This document shows positions 8,027 through 16,190 of a stretch of DNA of 64,000 nucleotides, in pieces. The notes under the pieces are model-generated. The model searched no databases. It was given only the letters and a program-made list of their open reading frames with translations, and was not told where the DNA came from. Source of the DNA: Halopseudomonas oceani (GTDB taxonomy: Bacteria > Pseudomonadota > Gammaproteobacteria > Pseudomonadales > Pseudomonadaceae); the NCBI RefSeq assembly GCF_002903165.1, contig NZ_PPSK01000015.1:28149-92148 (forward strand), in the 5' to 3' direction. Position 1 is the stretch's first letter, and each line of letters starts with the position of its first letter. The position numbers and the translations under genes were made by a program.

Positions 8027-9283
8027 TTAGAACCCCTTTTGAAGATGTGTCGTTTCCTTTCCGGCGCTATCCAGCTGCACCCGGACCCACTCAAACACCT
8101 GTTCAGCACCGATTACACCGCCTTGATGAAGTCTGATATCTGGATCAAAGGCCGTTTCGAGTAAATCAACGCCATGCAAACGCGAGCGAGCAGCACTCAG
8201 AAGAGCCTCCAGATCGGACGGTCGAACCAAGTCCACCTTGTTCAAGCACACTAGTACCGGACGCCCAAAGCTCTGCAAGGAGGACAGCATTTTCATATCC
8301 GCACCGGAAATACCACGATTCACATCAATAATCATTACAAACAAATCGGTATGATTAAGTTGATCCTTAGCCAAAGACTCCACTTCCGGGCGGTAATCAT
8401 TAAATCCAGGAAAATTCACAAGCTGAATCGCCCCCGTCCCTCCTAAATCATATACTTGCATGTCACTTGTTGAGCCCGCCACCGGACTAACGTTGCCCGT
8501 ATTCAAACCAAACACGCTTTTAAATAGCGAATCCTTACCAACGGATCCATCACCTACCACCCCGATGTTGATCCGCTTAACAACCATCTGACGAAGCATA
8601 GCAACATGCAGTACTGCAGGAACTGTTTTGCGATAAGCAGGCCCAGCCAAGTCAATTGCGAGCCAAGCTCCAGTCACGATCCAGCCAATCGGACCTATCG
8701 CCATTCCGATTGTACGACTTATAGCGGCATTAGCCGCAAAGGTTAGACCTCGCCCAAGAACCGCGCGCGAAACCATATTCGCCAAGATCAAGGATGATTT
8801 ATAAACGGCGAACCCGCCATAATGGCGCGCCAATTGCTGTACCAAAATCGTACCGGCAGAACCAAATGGTACATCCATCTTTGTAATCCCTATCGACCCC
8901 ATCAACTCCCGCTTTTCATCTTCTGACATTTGATCTAGAGCATCAGCAAACAGCTTTTCAATTATTGCCTTTTCGTTTTCCTCAATAGAATTTGATTCAT
9001 TTACTTTCACCTTAAGCTTACGGCCCACATCAAAAACTATCTCGCTATAGCCAACGCCCTGCCCTCCCCTAAAAACAGTCGCGAAATCATTACTGCCCAT
9101 CCTGCATAGATAAGAAGCTATCTTCTCAGCGTTCTCGAGCGTCCTATCCCTTGCATTTAATTCCAAATCAGATTTATCCATTTTTAGATAATCAGCGATA
9201 GGAGCCACATCCGAAGCGCCATATGCGAGCGCGCGCTGCAGAACCTCTACCAGGGTAAGACTCTTCTTTTGTACCGCTTGCAT
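8027..9283 (-). CDS. YaaW (UPF0174)-GTPase fusion protein
   Basis: The ATG at 9283, behind AGGCAGGTG, is preferred over a TTG 21 bases upstream, giving 418 aa. Residues about 15-235 resemble the E. coli YaaW/UPF0174 family: NDFATVFRGGQGVGYSEIV, GRKLKVKV, a hydrophobic glycine-rich helical region (about 175-215), and AYRKTVPAVLHVAMLRQM. The C-terminal part is a GTPase with P-loop GDGSVGKDS (residues 244-252), a switch-like VNFPGFND and NKVD for guanine recognition. The P-loop has GKD where GK[ST] is normal, and the usual DxxG is replaced by FPGF. The glycine-rich helices may insert into or lie on a membrane. It sits in a sigma-54-driven operon. Role unknown; membrane-associated stress or defence GTPase is plausible. 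Confidence 0.8.
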   Translation of the reverse strand: MQAVQKKSLTLVEVLQRALAYGASDVAPIADYLKMDKSDLELNARDRTLENAEKIASYLCRMGSNDFATVFRGGQGVGYSEIVFDVGRKLKVKVNESNSIEENEKAIIEKLFADALDQMSEDEKRELMGSIGITKMDVPFGSAGTILVQQLARHYGGFAVYKSSLILANMVSRAVLGRGLTFAANAAISRTIGMAIGPIGWIVTGAWLAIDLAGPAYRKTVPAVLHVAMLRQMVVKRINIGVVGDGSVGKDSLFKSVFGLNTGNVSPVAGSTSDMQVYDLGGTGAIQLVNFPGFNDYRPEVESLAKDQLNHTDLFVMIIDVNRGISGADMKMLSSLQSFGRPVLVCLNKVDLVRPSDLEALLSAARSRLHGVDLLETAFDPDIRLHQGGVIGAEQVFEWVRVQLDSAGKETTHLQKGF

Positions 9284-9314
9284 TTCAGCACCTGCCTTTT
9301 TCAAAAATAGGGGA

Positions 9315-9338
9315 ATGCGTAACTAACTAGTTACGCAT
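9315..9338. other. Perfect 10-bp stem hairpin between coupled genes
   Basis: ATGCGTAACT and AGTTACGCAT form a perfect 10-bp stem with a 4-base loop in the 68-bp gap between the glycine-zipper gene and the YaaW-GTPase gene. No T-run follows on either strand, so it is unlikely to be a simple terminator. It could attenuate, protect or process the mRNA, or be a protein-binding palindrome. Confidence 0.6.
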
Positions 9339-9351
9339 GAGTGATGTCACA

Positions 9352-9717
9352 TTAACGAAGATCAAAGACATAACCACCTTCATCCTCCCTTCTTACAAAA
9401 GTCAAATCGAAATGGGCTACTGTCATTCCTGCAAGCCCTCCAATAGCGGCACCCGCTAATACACCATAGCCCCCCCCAATCGATAGCAGGCCTGCCAGAC
9501 CGCCAGCTGTCGCGCCAACGCATACACAGAACTGCAATTTCGCAGCGTCTGGAGTAACTACAGTAACTCGGACCCTGTTCTCCGCAGCGAACTGCCTCAA
9601 AGCGTCATACACCCCCTCCATGAGCTCCTCATCGATCAAGAATTGACCTTTCGCTCGTGCGGCGATGAAAGCCAGAATCTTTTGTATGGCATCACTTGAT
9701 TTGATTTCGATAGTCAT
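9352..9717 (-). CDS. Small glycine-zipper protein
   Basis: A 121-aa protein; the ATG at 9717 has GGAG 8 bases upstream and fits the promoter position, so the longer frame is rejected. Residues 1-65 form an alpha/beta domain. Residues about 68-100 are a glycine-zipper hairpin (GATAGGLAGLL, GVLAGAAIGGLAGM) typical of proteins that pack into or perforate membranes. It ends in a short charged strand. It is the first gene after the -24/-12 promoter. I do not recognise the family; it might be a partner of the membrane-like region of the YaaW-GTPase. Confidence 0.65.
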   Translation of the reverse strand: MTIEIKSSDAIQKILAFIAARAKGQFLIDEELMEGVYDALRQFAAENRVRVTVVTPDAAKLQFCVCVGATAGGLAGLLSIGGGYGVLAGAAIGGLAGMTVAHFDLTFVRREDEGGYVFDLR

Positions 9718-9756
9718 ATTCTTCACTCCGCATTTATCCATTCCACAAACCAGCAC

Positions 9757-9774
9757 ATGCCAGAACCATGCCAA
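9757..9774 (-). promoter_or_regulatory. Sigma-54 (-24/-12) promoter
   Basis: On the minus strand TTGGCATG-GTTC-TGGCAT has the GG and GC pairs 10 bases apart and closely follows the sigma-54 consensus TGGCACG-N4-TTGCW. The start site would fall near 9747, about 30 bases before the ATG at 9717. The divergent gene next to it encodes a sigma-54 activator ATPase, which supports the call. Confidence 0.75.
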
Positions 9775-9835
9775 AAATTTAAAATCTTTATAATCAATGA
9801 CTTAAGAACAACCCCTTGAAAAATAGCAAAAAAAA

Positions 9836-9851
9836 GTGTAAAAAAATACAC
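9836..9851. promoter_or_regulatory. Inverted repeat, possible activator site
   Basis: GTGTA-N6-TACAC lies about 65-80 bases upstream of the -24/-12 promoter, the usual place for an enhancer-type site of a sigma-54 activator, and just ahead of the activator gene itself. Assignment rests on position and symmetry only. Confidence 0.35.
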
Positions 9852-9880
9852 CTAATGATTCACTTTGTGGACTTTTATAT

Positions 9881-11581
9881 ATGGATGTCAGAATAATTAG
9901 CTTGGGATGTCTAAGCTCAACACTCCCTAAACCAGCCTATCAAGCGCTACGGCAGGGTAACGAGCTATCCATTGAAGGGATATCAGATGCACCCCAGCTG
10001 TATGGCATGCCTCCCTTACAACGACTGGTATTTCAAACACAACATGAAGAGTGGTCCAATTCCATTTGCAAGGTTTTCTCCCACGAACTTAATAAGTTTG
10101 CTGAATGCATTAAAGTAGAACACCTAATCAGGAGCGGCCCATGGCGCGTCCTATCACCAGAGGGTGAGTTTTTGTTTCCCTTCGACACTAATAAGGAGCT
10201 CGACAAATATGACGCATCCCTTCTTGAAAACAGTCTAAAACCCCTTGCCCTTAAGATAATCAAGCGAAAGACTCTCCTTGTAATCCCTAACGACCAAGAG
10301 AGTTCACAGCCATACCTTGAAAGCGATCTGCTTAACAAAATCGCAGACGAATTAATCCATAACTTAGGCAATGAATCGCCTTATAGAGACATAGCTTTAA
10401 TTCCGCTACGCAGCAGATCGCAATCATCCACGCTCACAGCAGGACTTTTTGATGCAGTAATGAATGCGCTTTTCTGCAGAACAACCCAACTCAACTTCGC
10501 AAGCCGACTTCACCAGAAGGAGGGGCCGCTATTAATAGAGGGCGCCACCGGCACAGGAAAAAGCCAAGCCGCATCATTAATTGCCAATACGCTAAAAAAA
10601 GATCTGATAGAAATCAATCTAGCAGCTCTTTCTAACGAACTAATTGAATCAAGAATAAGAGGATATAAAAAGGGCGCGTTCACTGGAGCGGAAAAGGATA
10701 CCCCGGGTTTTTTTGAAGAAGCTGACGGTAAAGTCCTGTTTTTAGATGAGCTTCAAAGTACAGCTCTAACCTCGCAAACTCAACTCCTTGACCTACTGAG
10801 CGCAGTCAGCAACCGTGTCAGAGTTGGCCGAATTGGCGGCGACAGCACAAGACGAGAATATACAGTTAAGGTGATTCTAGCCACGAACAGGCCTGCAAAG
10901 GATCTGCTATCAGAAGGTGTACTCCGTGAGGATCTATTCCATCGAATTAGAGATGTTGTCAGTTTTAAAAACTTAAACCAACTTCTAAAACAAGACGATT
11001 ATCAGGAGCTCATCAAAAAGCTACTAACCTTGTACCGGTGGAAGTCTCTTGCGCCCCTTGACGCGGATATTCCAGAAGTACGCACAGAGTTGATCTTCCC
11101 TTCTATCGATCCAGGAATCTTCAGCCAGATTAGGCAAGCTAACTGGCCAGGAAACTTTCGCCAATTTGAACGTTTTTCCTACGATCTATACTGGGCGCTC
11201 GAGACCCAAAGTTCCCCTGAAATATCGAGAGATTTGGTTCGTGAACTTATTAAGCGCGAGGCCGAACGATTCTTTCTTCCTGATGAAGCTCCTGAGAAAA
11301 AGCCAACCACTGGACCAGCTCGCAAAGCTTCAGTAGTAGAAGATGTACTAACTCGCAATGGTATGGTTATATCTAAATCACTACCAGAGCTTGCCGATGA
11401 GAAACTTAAAAGCCGTAACACACTAAAAACATTTATACTCAGAAACAAGGAGTATTTCAGCGAGCATTTCCTAGAAGACTCTAAAATTCACGATTTCATT
11501 AATAGTAAAAACTCAAGGCAAAATAAAAACTCGCACAGCCGTTCACTCGATCAGGATGAAATCAAAAAAAATAACACTTAA
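9881..11581 (+). CDS. Sigma-54-dependent transcriptional activator (bEBP)
   Basis: A 566-aa AAA+ activator. Residues 1-205 form an unrecognised sensor domain, not the receiver or GAF type. The ATPase core has Walker A GATGTGKS (221-228), the sigma-54-contacting GAFTGA loop (265-270), Walker B LFLDE (286-290) and RxDLFHRI. A possible DNA-binding helix-turn-helix lies near residues 480-515. The gene is divergent from the operon at 9717 to 6756, whose promoter is of sigma-54 type, so it very likely switches that operon on when its N-terminal domain senses a signal. Its stop overlaps that of the convergent brxL by a few bases. The sensor domain is new to me. Confidence 0.88.
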   Translation: MDVRIISLGCLSSTLPKPAYQALRQGNELSIEGISDAPQLYGMPPLQRLVFQTQHEEWSNSICKVFSHELNKFAECIKVEHLIRSGPWRVLSPEGEFLFPFDTNKELDKYDASLLENSLKPLALKIIKRKTLLVIPNDQESSQPYLESDLLNKIADELIHNLGNESPYRDIALIPLRSRSQSSTLTAGLFDAVMNALFCRTTQLNFASRLHQKEGPLLIEGATGTGKSQAASLIANTLKKDLIEINLAALSNELIESRIRGYKKGAFTGAEKDTPGFFEEADGKVLFLDELQSTALTSQTQLLDLLSAVSNRVRVGRIGGDSTRREYTVKVILATNRPAKDLLSEGVLREDLFHRIRDVVSFKNLNQLLKQDDYQELIKKLLTLYRWKSLAPLDADIPEVRTELIFPSIDPGIFSQIRQANWPGNFRQFERFSYDLYWALETQSSPEISRDLVRELIKREAERFFLPDEAPEKKPTTGPARKASVVEDVLTRNGMVISKSLPELADEKLKSRNTLKTFILRNKEYFSEHFLEDSKIHDFINSKNSRQNKNSHSRSLDQDEIKKNNT

Positions 11582-13671
11582 TCGTCGTCATGAGAAACTC
11601 TCACAAAGGTCACACTAAACTCCTTGCACTGCCTATGCTGTTGCAAACGATTAGCGAAGTTGAATGCGTCATTTAGCTCATAGCGCTGAAACACGTCCAG
11701 CCCCCGGCCAAGCACAATTTTCCAGCCAGTGTCAGTCGTGATGTCGCGATCGTGCTTGGTACCGCTGGTGTCATACGCCCAGCTGAATTGAATACCAACG
11801 CCTTCGCAGGCGTCCGCGATTTTCTGCAGGCTTTCTGACTGGCGATCTCCGTTTGTGTCATCCTCGACGGTGACCACATGCACTGCGACCTCTTCGCCCG
11901 GGCTGATTTGCTTGCTCACAGTTTCCATCAGCTCCATGAGGTTGCGTAGCTGATGAAACATACGCAAGTAGGGGTCAGTGATAACAATACGCTTTGCCCC
12001 ACTCAGGTACGGGCCAAAAAGCTTGTCGAACGATACGCCACGCTGGTTTTCTTGGATCACAATGTGCTGAGATATCAGCTCCGCCGACTCCGCTGCTTTT
12101 GCTGCAGATGGGGCTACTACTTCTGCAACCTCGTTTCTTTCAGTGGTAGCTGTCGGGTTAGCTTCTGCCAAAATATCTTCGGTAGGGGCGTCACAGGCTA
12201 TTCGGCGATGGTACTGATTCGGATATTCACCCTCCTCCAGCGTACCGACAAGCTTCTCTTGCCCGCTCTTATCAAAGTACGCGAAACGCACCTCGGGATA
12301 GGTACTGTCAATTCGTAGCAGTTGATCCTTAACGCGTTTTCGGCCTTCGATGGCGCTCCGCAGCACCTCTTCCACTTCGGTCTCGGTCGCCTCACCATGT
12401 GGAAAGAGGATCTTCATCAGGCCTGAGAAGGTTTTGTTTATTCCATCACGGTCGCGTGTCGAAATTTCATCGGATAACGAGAACAAGCCCTTGTAACGGT
12501 CCGAAAAATCATGACTACGAAGCGAGCGCAGAATTTCTGCCAAGTAGTCCACGACAAAGCCATAGCCACTGGAAAACATCTCACCGCGGATCACATCCAC
12601 TTCCCACCCTGGGATGTAGCTATGCAAGCGGTCCAAGAACGCCGAATCATGGAATTTCTCGGGGAGCGGGTCGAACAAGTCGCTGTGCTTGAGCATGTAG
12701 GGGACGGTGTGATCAGTATTACCCACAAACACCATACTCGCCTCTGCCCCGAGGGTTTCCACCCCTCGAGAAAAAGACTTGTTGGCCATGTAGTTTTTCA
12801 TGATGTCGACTAGCGCCTTGTCCACCCGCTTCTGCTTGCCTGCAAACTCATCGAATGCAACCACATCCCAATACCCAACCAGGCCGAGCTTGCCCGTGCC
12901 GTTGTGAACAAAGAGTTTAGGAACAGTCACCTCCCCCCCGGAGATCAAAATGCCGTGAGGAGAAAACTCCGAGTAGACGTGAGATTTGCCGGTACCTTTT
13001 GGGCCCAGCTCGATGAGGTTGTAGTTTCGCTCGCAAAAAGGAATCAACCGGATCAACTGCAGGAGCTTGTTCCGCTTGCCAAACATCTGAGGATTAAACC
13101 CCACGCTTTGAATCAGCAGGTCGATCCATTCGTCCGTGCTGAACTGCTTACGGGCCTCAAGGTACCCATCAAAATCGAATCGCGATATCTGGATTGGTTT
13201 AAGGGAAGCCAGCACCCAAGGTGATGCAGACTTGTCCTCTGTGTACTCATACTCCAAATCGGCAATACACCACACGCCCCCGACCAGAAGCTTCTGGTGC
13301 GCCTTCACGGTGCTGGAGTCAATCAGCACTTTTTTTACACCAAGGTTCGCGAACTCAGCTTCGTAGACGTCCTCCTTGTCATTCAGAGAAACACTAACCC
13401 GGTCGATAACCTTGTGTCGGCCCTTCTCCTTGATGGTGGAGCGAACCAGCCCCGCCTCGTTACGATGCACATAGTGCTTTCGCAGGATCTCCTTGACCGT
13501 ATCTATGCCACTCTGGATTGTCGACTCATCGTTCGTTGCGCAGTACTGGCCCAGCAGGTATTCAAGAACGTAGGACGGAACGATAGCGTTGCCCTTTACA
13601 GCCTTGACCAGGTCTTTGCGAACCACCAGTCCACCAAAGTGCTCATTAATTTTATCGTCAAGCTGACTCAT
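11578..13671 (-). CDS. brxL: BREX protein BrxL (Lon-like ATPase)
   Basis: A 697-aa protein of the BREX Lon-like family and last gene of the BREX operon. It has an N-terminal DNA-binding region, an AAA+ domain with Walker A GPKGTGKS and VVAFDEFAG as Walker B, and a Lon-protease-like C-terminal part. BrxL forms rings on DNA and is needed for phage exclusion in many type I systems. The start at 13671 is preceded by GGAG. It lies 11 bp downstream of pglZ. The C-terminal part includes a variable Ala/Glu-rich linker around residues 485-520. Confidence 0.95.
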   Translation of the reverse strand: MSQLDDKINEHFGGLVVRKDLVKAVKGNAIVPSYVLEYLLGQYCATNDESTIQSGIDTVKEILRKHYVHRNEAGLVRSTIKEKGRHKVIDRVSVSLNDKEDVYEAEFANLGVKKVLIDSSTVKAHQKLLVGGVWCIADLEYEYTEDKSASPWVLASLKPIQISRFDFDGYLEARKQFSTDEWIDLLIQSVGFNPQMFGKRNKLLQLIRLIPFCERNYNLIELGPKGTGKSHVYSEFSPHGILISGGEVTVPKLFVHNGTGKLGLVGYWDVVAFDEFAGKQKRVDKALVDIMKNYMANKSFSRGVETLGAEASMVFVGNTDHTVPYMLKHSDLFDPLPEKFHDSAFLDRLHSYIPGWEVDVIRGEMFSSGYGFVVDYLAEILRSLRSHDFSDRYKGLFSLSDEISTRDRDGINKTFSGLMKILFPHGEATETEVEEVLRSAIEGRKRVKDQLLRIDSTYPEVRFAYFDKSGQEKLVGTLEEGEYPNQYHRRIACDAPTEDILAEANPTATTERNEVAEVVAPSAAKAAESAELISQHIVIQENQRGVSFDKLFGPYLSGAKRIVITDPYLRMFHQLRNLMELMETVSKQISPGEEVAVHVVTVEDDTNGDRQSESLQKIADACEGVGIQFSWAYDTSGTKHDRDITTDTGWKIVLGRGLDVFQRYELNDAFNFANRLQQHRQCKEFSVTFVRVSHDDD

Positions 13672-13682
13672 GCTAGCTCCGG

Positions 13683-16190
13683 TTAAAAATCAAACTCACT
13701 GGAGAATGAACGACGAATCGTATAGCGAGTGGCTTTGTACTGAGTGAAATGAGAGGTACCTTCCACTTGCTCCTCAAGCCGCAGCTCAACCTGCTGATTG
13801 TTTACATCGTCAGCCTTGCGGCTGAGCAGTAACCGTATCGACTGCTCGCGCTCGCGTGGACTTTCAGAGACAAAATCAAAAGTCAGATCGTGCGAGTCAG
13901 ATATCAGATCGTTATCCAATGTGTACAGCCCAAGCCGTAACCGCCTGGCCTGTGTCTTCTCAGTGACTGGTTCTGTCTGATAAAGCACCACCGCCACTTG
14001 TCCTGTTGTAATGGTTCTGCCGCCACCGCCAATGAACTCAACATCGACCTTTCCAACGTCGCTTTGACGTTTTTTATTAATTCGCACAACCGGGATCACG
14101 ACCTCCTGCAGTGTCGCACCGCCATGCACAAATCGACTACCCGAGCCTTTTAACCGCAAGCGATTGATCGATTTTGGAATCTGCACCCCTAACGTTCCGC
14201 CAAGGCCTAGCTGTTCCGGGGTAAATGACCTGAATCCTGGCTGTTCACGCAGGCCATGTCCCAGCACAAATCGACGATCACGGTAGAGCACCTCATCTCC
14301 GTCAGGCGCACTGCTCAGAAAATCACTTTCTGAGAGAGGACGATGCTGGTAGATAAACCCGTGGTCCGCCGTAACTAGCAGATTACTCGCGTTAGCATTG
14401 GTGAGTTTCTTGATAAGACGGACCAGCTCAGCCAATGTTTCTTCGGCTGCTGCAAATACCCGCTCTTCGGTGTCCCGAGTATCTCCGGTCTTGTCGATCA
14501 GATTGTGATAGACGTATACCACATCGTTTTCCCTGAGCAACGCACGCGACTCATTCTGATTCATGGTCATCAGATCTTTGGCAAGAATCACGGTCGAGCT
14601 TGGCACCGCGCTAGCCAGGATCTTGGCGCGATTTGCTGAGCCTTGGGCACTAAGCCCATCAACCAAGGCGTCTCCACTATCATTTTCGGCTAGCTGCAAC
14701 ACCTGATTAGGTAGCAAAGCCGCCATGCCTAGCTGTGTATAACTAGGAAGCATTGACAGCGCTGGCTCCAGGCCGGCCTCAAAGCGATCCTCTTGCCGAA
14801 TCAGACTCTGCAGTTCTTCAGCAACCTCGTAGCGGAACGCATCCGAGATCAGGACGCAGACTTTAGTCTTGCGCTCCATAAAGGGCTTTACATAACGGCT
14901 GAAGAAATTCCGTTGTAGCATCACCGGCGCAGCTGACCAGGTAGAAGCTGAGTCAACAAACTGCTGCCAACGATCGTTGAGGCGAGTCAGATAGTTGTTG
15001 GTGTACTGGTTCTCAACCTGGTTATTAAGCTCTTCCAGCAAGGATGCTTGGCCAGATTGACGCGAATGGAAAGTAAATTTCCGATACAGCTGGTCCAGCC
15101 TAAACCAGGTTTTGGCGTACTTATCCACGCCATCGGCCAACGAAGACATTTCCAGCTTCGCCATGTCCAGCGTCTGCAAAAACTGGGAGGCATGACCTAA
15201 GGCAAGATACACATCTTCGAAATTAGAGAACCAATGGCTCTGACGTCTTTGGCGAACAATCTGCGCCACTTCCGCCGAGCTGATGGCCCCCGTCACAATG
15301 TCGCGCACCAGCTCGCTCAGAATTTTGCGGTCAATCAGCTCAAAATAATCAAGCTCTAACAACGCCCGGTAGCCGAGCTTGTGTAAATGATCATCAATCC
15401 TGAGTACTTTAGCGCACTCATGCGACAAACGTTCAAAGCTACTCTCGTGGGAGCGGCTATCCTTCCAGCGTCTAAGCAATACCTGCGCCTCAGCTGACAG
15501 GCGAGCTTGGTAGCCGGGATCTGTTCCCATCATAAAGCACGCCTTGAAGAGCTCAATCACGAAGTCGTGCATACCCGGTTGCTCCGAGACATAGCCGTAG
15601 GCACGCTTCATGTGCTCCCAGAGAGTGGCGCCCAAACCGCTTGCGTCGATCAGTTTGATGCAGCCGCTCTCGGAGTTCGCCAGTTCAGCTAGCAACTCCT
15701 CGACAATCACGTCCAGCCGAGGTTCACAGCCCGCACACACTGCAAGCATTTTGAATCGCAGCTTGTTGTGCGAGTCATCGGGCTCAAGCAGTTTCTGTAA
15801 CTGCTCACGCCGCTTTGCGGCGGCAAAAAATGCGGAATGTTCCTCGAGGACCGGGTAGCAATCTGGCCCTAACGCCAGCTCAGCCAACCACAGCGCAACC
15901 TGATCGGTACGGAAGGTACTACCGCTGGCCAACTGCACATCAAGCAACCAATTATCCAGATATGCAGGCTCCCCCCCCTCTCGGTAAAGCAGAAACTTTT
16001 GCTCTGGTTGCTCCCGCAATATGCGGTACTTCACACCGAACTCGTTGTTAACCAGCTCGATTTTTTCAACGCCAGGCAGATTCAGAGACTCGAACTCTTC
16101 ACGAAACTCCAGGCGGTGGTCATACCAAAACACCAGCCGCTGCTTTTCGAATAGATTCGCCAGCGCCTGAGAGACTCTTGAACTGCTCAT
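13683..16190 (-). CDS. pglZ: BREX phosphatase-like protein PglZ
   Basis: An 835-aa PglZ of the alkaline-phosphatase superfamily. Visible metal-site blocks are VLISDAFRYEVAEELQSLI and, later, VTADHGFIYQHRP. PglZ is a core BREX protein that works with PglX in host methylation and phage exclusion. Its start overlaps the stop of the DUF262 gene (ATGA type), so the inserted restriction-like gene is translationally coupled to it. Length is normal for the family, and the gene looks intact. Confidence 0.95.
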   Translation of the reverse strand: MSSSRVSQALANLFEKQRLVFWYDHRLEFREEFESLNLPGVEKIELVNNEFGVKYRILREQPEQKFLLYREGGEPAYLDNWLLDVQLASGSTFRTDQVALWLAELALGPDCYPVLEEHSAFFAAAKRREQLQKLLEPDDSHNKLRFKMLAVCAGCEPRLDVIVEELLAELANSESGCIKLIDASGLGATLWEHMKRAYGYVSEQPGMHDFVIELFKACFMMGTDPGYQARLSAEAQVLLRRWKDSRSHESSFERLSHECAKVLRIDDHLHKLGYRALLELDYFELIDRKILSELVRDIVTGAISSAEVAQIVRQRRQSHWFSNFEDVYLALGHASQFLQTLDMAKLEMSSLADGVDKYAKTWFRLDQLYRKFTFHSRQSGQASLLEELNNQVENQYTNNYLTRLNDRWQQFVDSASTWSAAPVMLQRNFFSRYVKPFMERKTKVCVLISDAFRYEVAEELQSLIRQEDRFEAGLEPALSMLPSYTQLGMAALLPNQVLQLAENDSGDALVDGLSAQGSANRAKILASAVPSSTVILAKDLMTMNQNESRALLRENDVVYVYHNLIDKTGDTRDTEERVFAAAEETLAELVRLIKKLTNANASNLLVTADHGFIYQHRPLSESDFLSSAPDGDEVLYRDRRFVLGHGLREQPGFRSFTPEQLGLGGTLGVQIPKSINRLRLKGSGSRFVHGGATLQEVVIPVVRINKKRQSDVGKVDVEFIGGGGRTITTGQVAVVLYQTEPVTEKTQARRLRLGLYTLDNDLISDSHDLTFDFVSESPREREQSIRLLLSRKADDVNNQQVELRLEEQVEGTSHFTQYKATRYTIRRSFSSEFDF

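Noticed and set aside
9315..9338. Rho-independent terminator
   Set aside because: No T-tract follows the stem on either strand, and the flanking genes belong to one likely operon.
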